The position numbers and the translations under genes were made by a program. Positions 6,383 to 6,401 of a stretch of 6,401 nucleotides of DNA are shown here, in pieces. The stretch covers positions 1 through 6,401 of the forward strand of contig CAITZN010000322.1 of assembly GCA_903896915.1 (NCBI GenBank), read 5' to 3'. The stretch comes from an uncultured bacterium (GTDB taxonomy: Bacteria; Desulfobacterota; Desulfobulbia; Desulfobulbales; Desulfobulbaceae). How positions within the stretch are numbered: the first letter of the stretch is position 1; every line of letters begins with the position of its first letter. The notes under the pieces are model-generated. The model did not search any database. It saw only the letters and a list, made by a program, of their open reading frames with translations, and was not told the DNA's origin.

Positions 6383-6401
6383 ACTTTTTCCTTCTGCTAC
6401 C

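Noticed and set aside
6373..6384. GTG 6384 as the rpsO start, adding four residues
   Set aside because: The extension encodes the Shine-Dalgarno sequence itself, and the ATG at 6372 gives the standard 89-residue S15.

Overview
This 6.4 kb window is a chromosomal housekeeping segment from a Gram-negative bacterium. The layout (rpsO-pnp-dut-metallo-hydrolase, with xerD and rpsU nearby) and the protein sequences fit Desulfobacterota (former Deltaproteobacteria). That placement is inference from general resemblance, not from a search. There is no sign of a prophage, insertion sequence, CRISPR array, tRNA or rRNA.

Left part (1-1198): a D-alanine--D-alanine ligase gene (ddl) on the minus strand, cut by the left edge about a dozen codons before its expected end. 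A 296-bp divergent spacer follows. It holds a GC-rich perfect inverted repeat, a weak operator-like palindrome and a good sigma-70-type promoter facing right.

Centre-left (1199-2358): rpsU (ribosomal protein S21) on the plus strand, closed by a textbook intrinsic terminator. Next comes a XerD-type tyrosine recombinase with all six catalytic residues. The reading frame of its N-terminal domain extends well upstream of the first conventional start codon, so the most family-like start is a CTG.

Right part (2400-6372): a minus-strand series read from the right edge. rpsO (S15) has its own terminator. A spacer with a long imperfect inverted repeat follows, then pnp (polynucleotide phosphorylase) and a second, bidirectional terminator. 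Last are dut (dUTPase) and a WalJ/YycJ-type metallo-beta-lactamase-fold hydrolase, which overlap by four bases. The hydrolase gene converges on xerD.

The genes serve translation (S15, S21), RNA decay (PNPase), nucleotide-pool hygiene and probably DNA repair (dUTPase, MBL-fold nuclease), chromosome dimer resolution (XerD) and peptidoglycan precursor synthesis (Ddl). I found no convincing new multi-gene system. The points worth a second look are the xerD start, the foldable repeat in the rpsO-pnp spacer, and the tiny overlapping reading frames in the rpsU leader.
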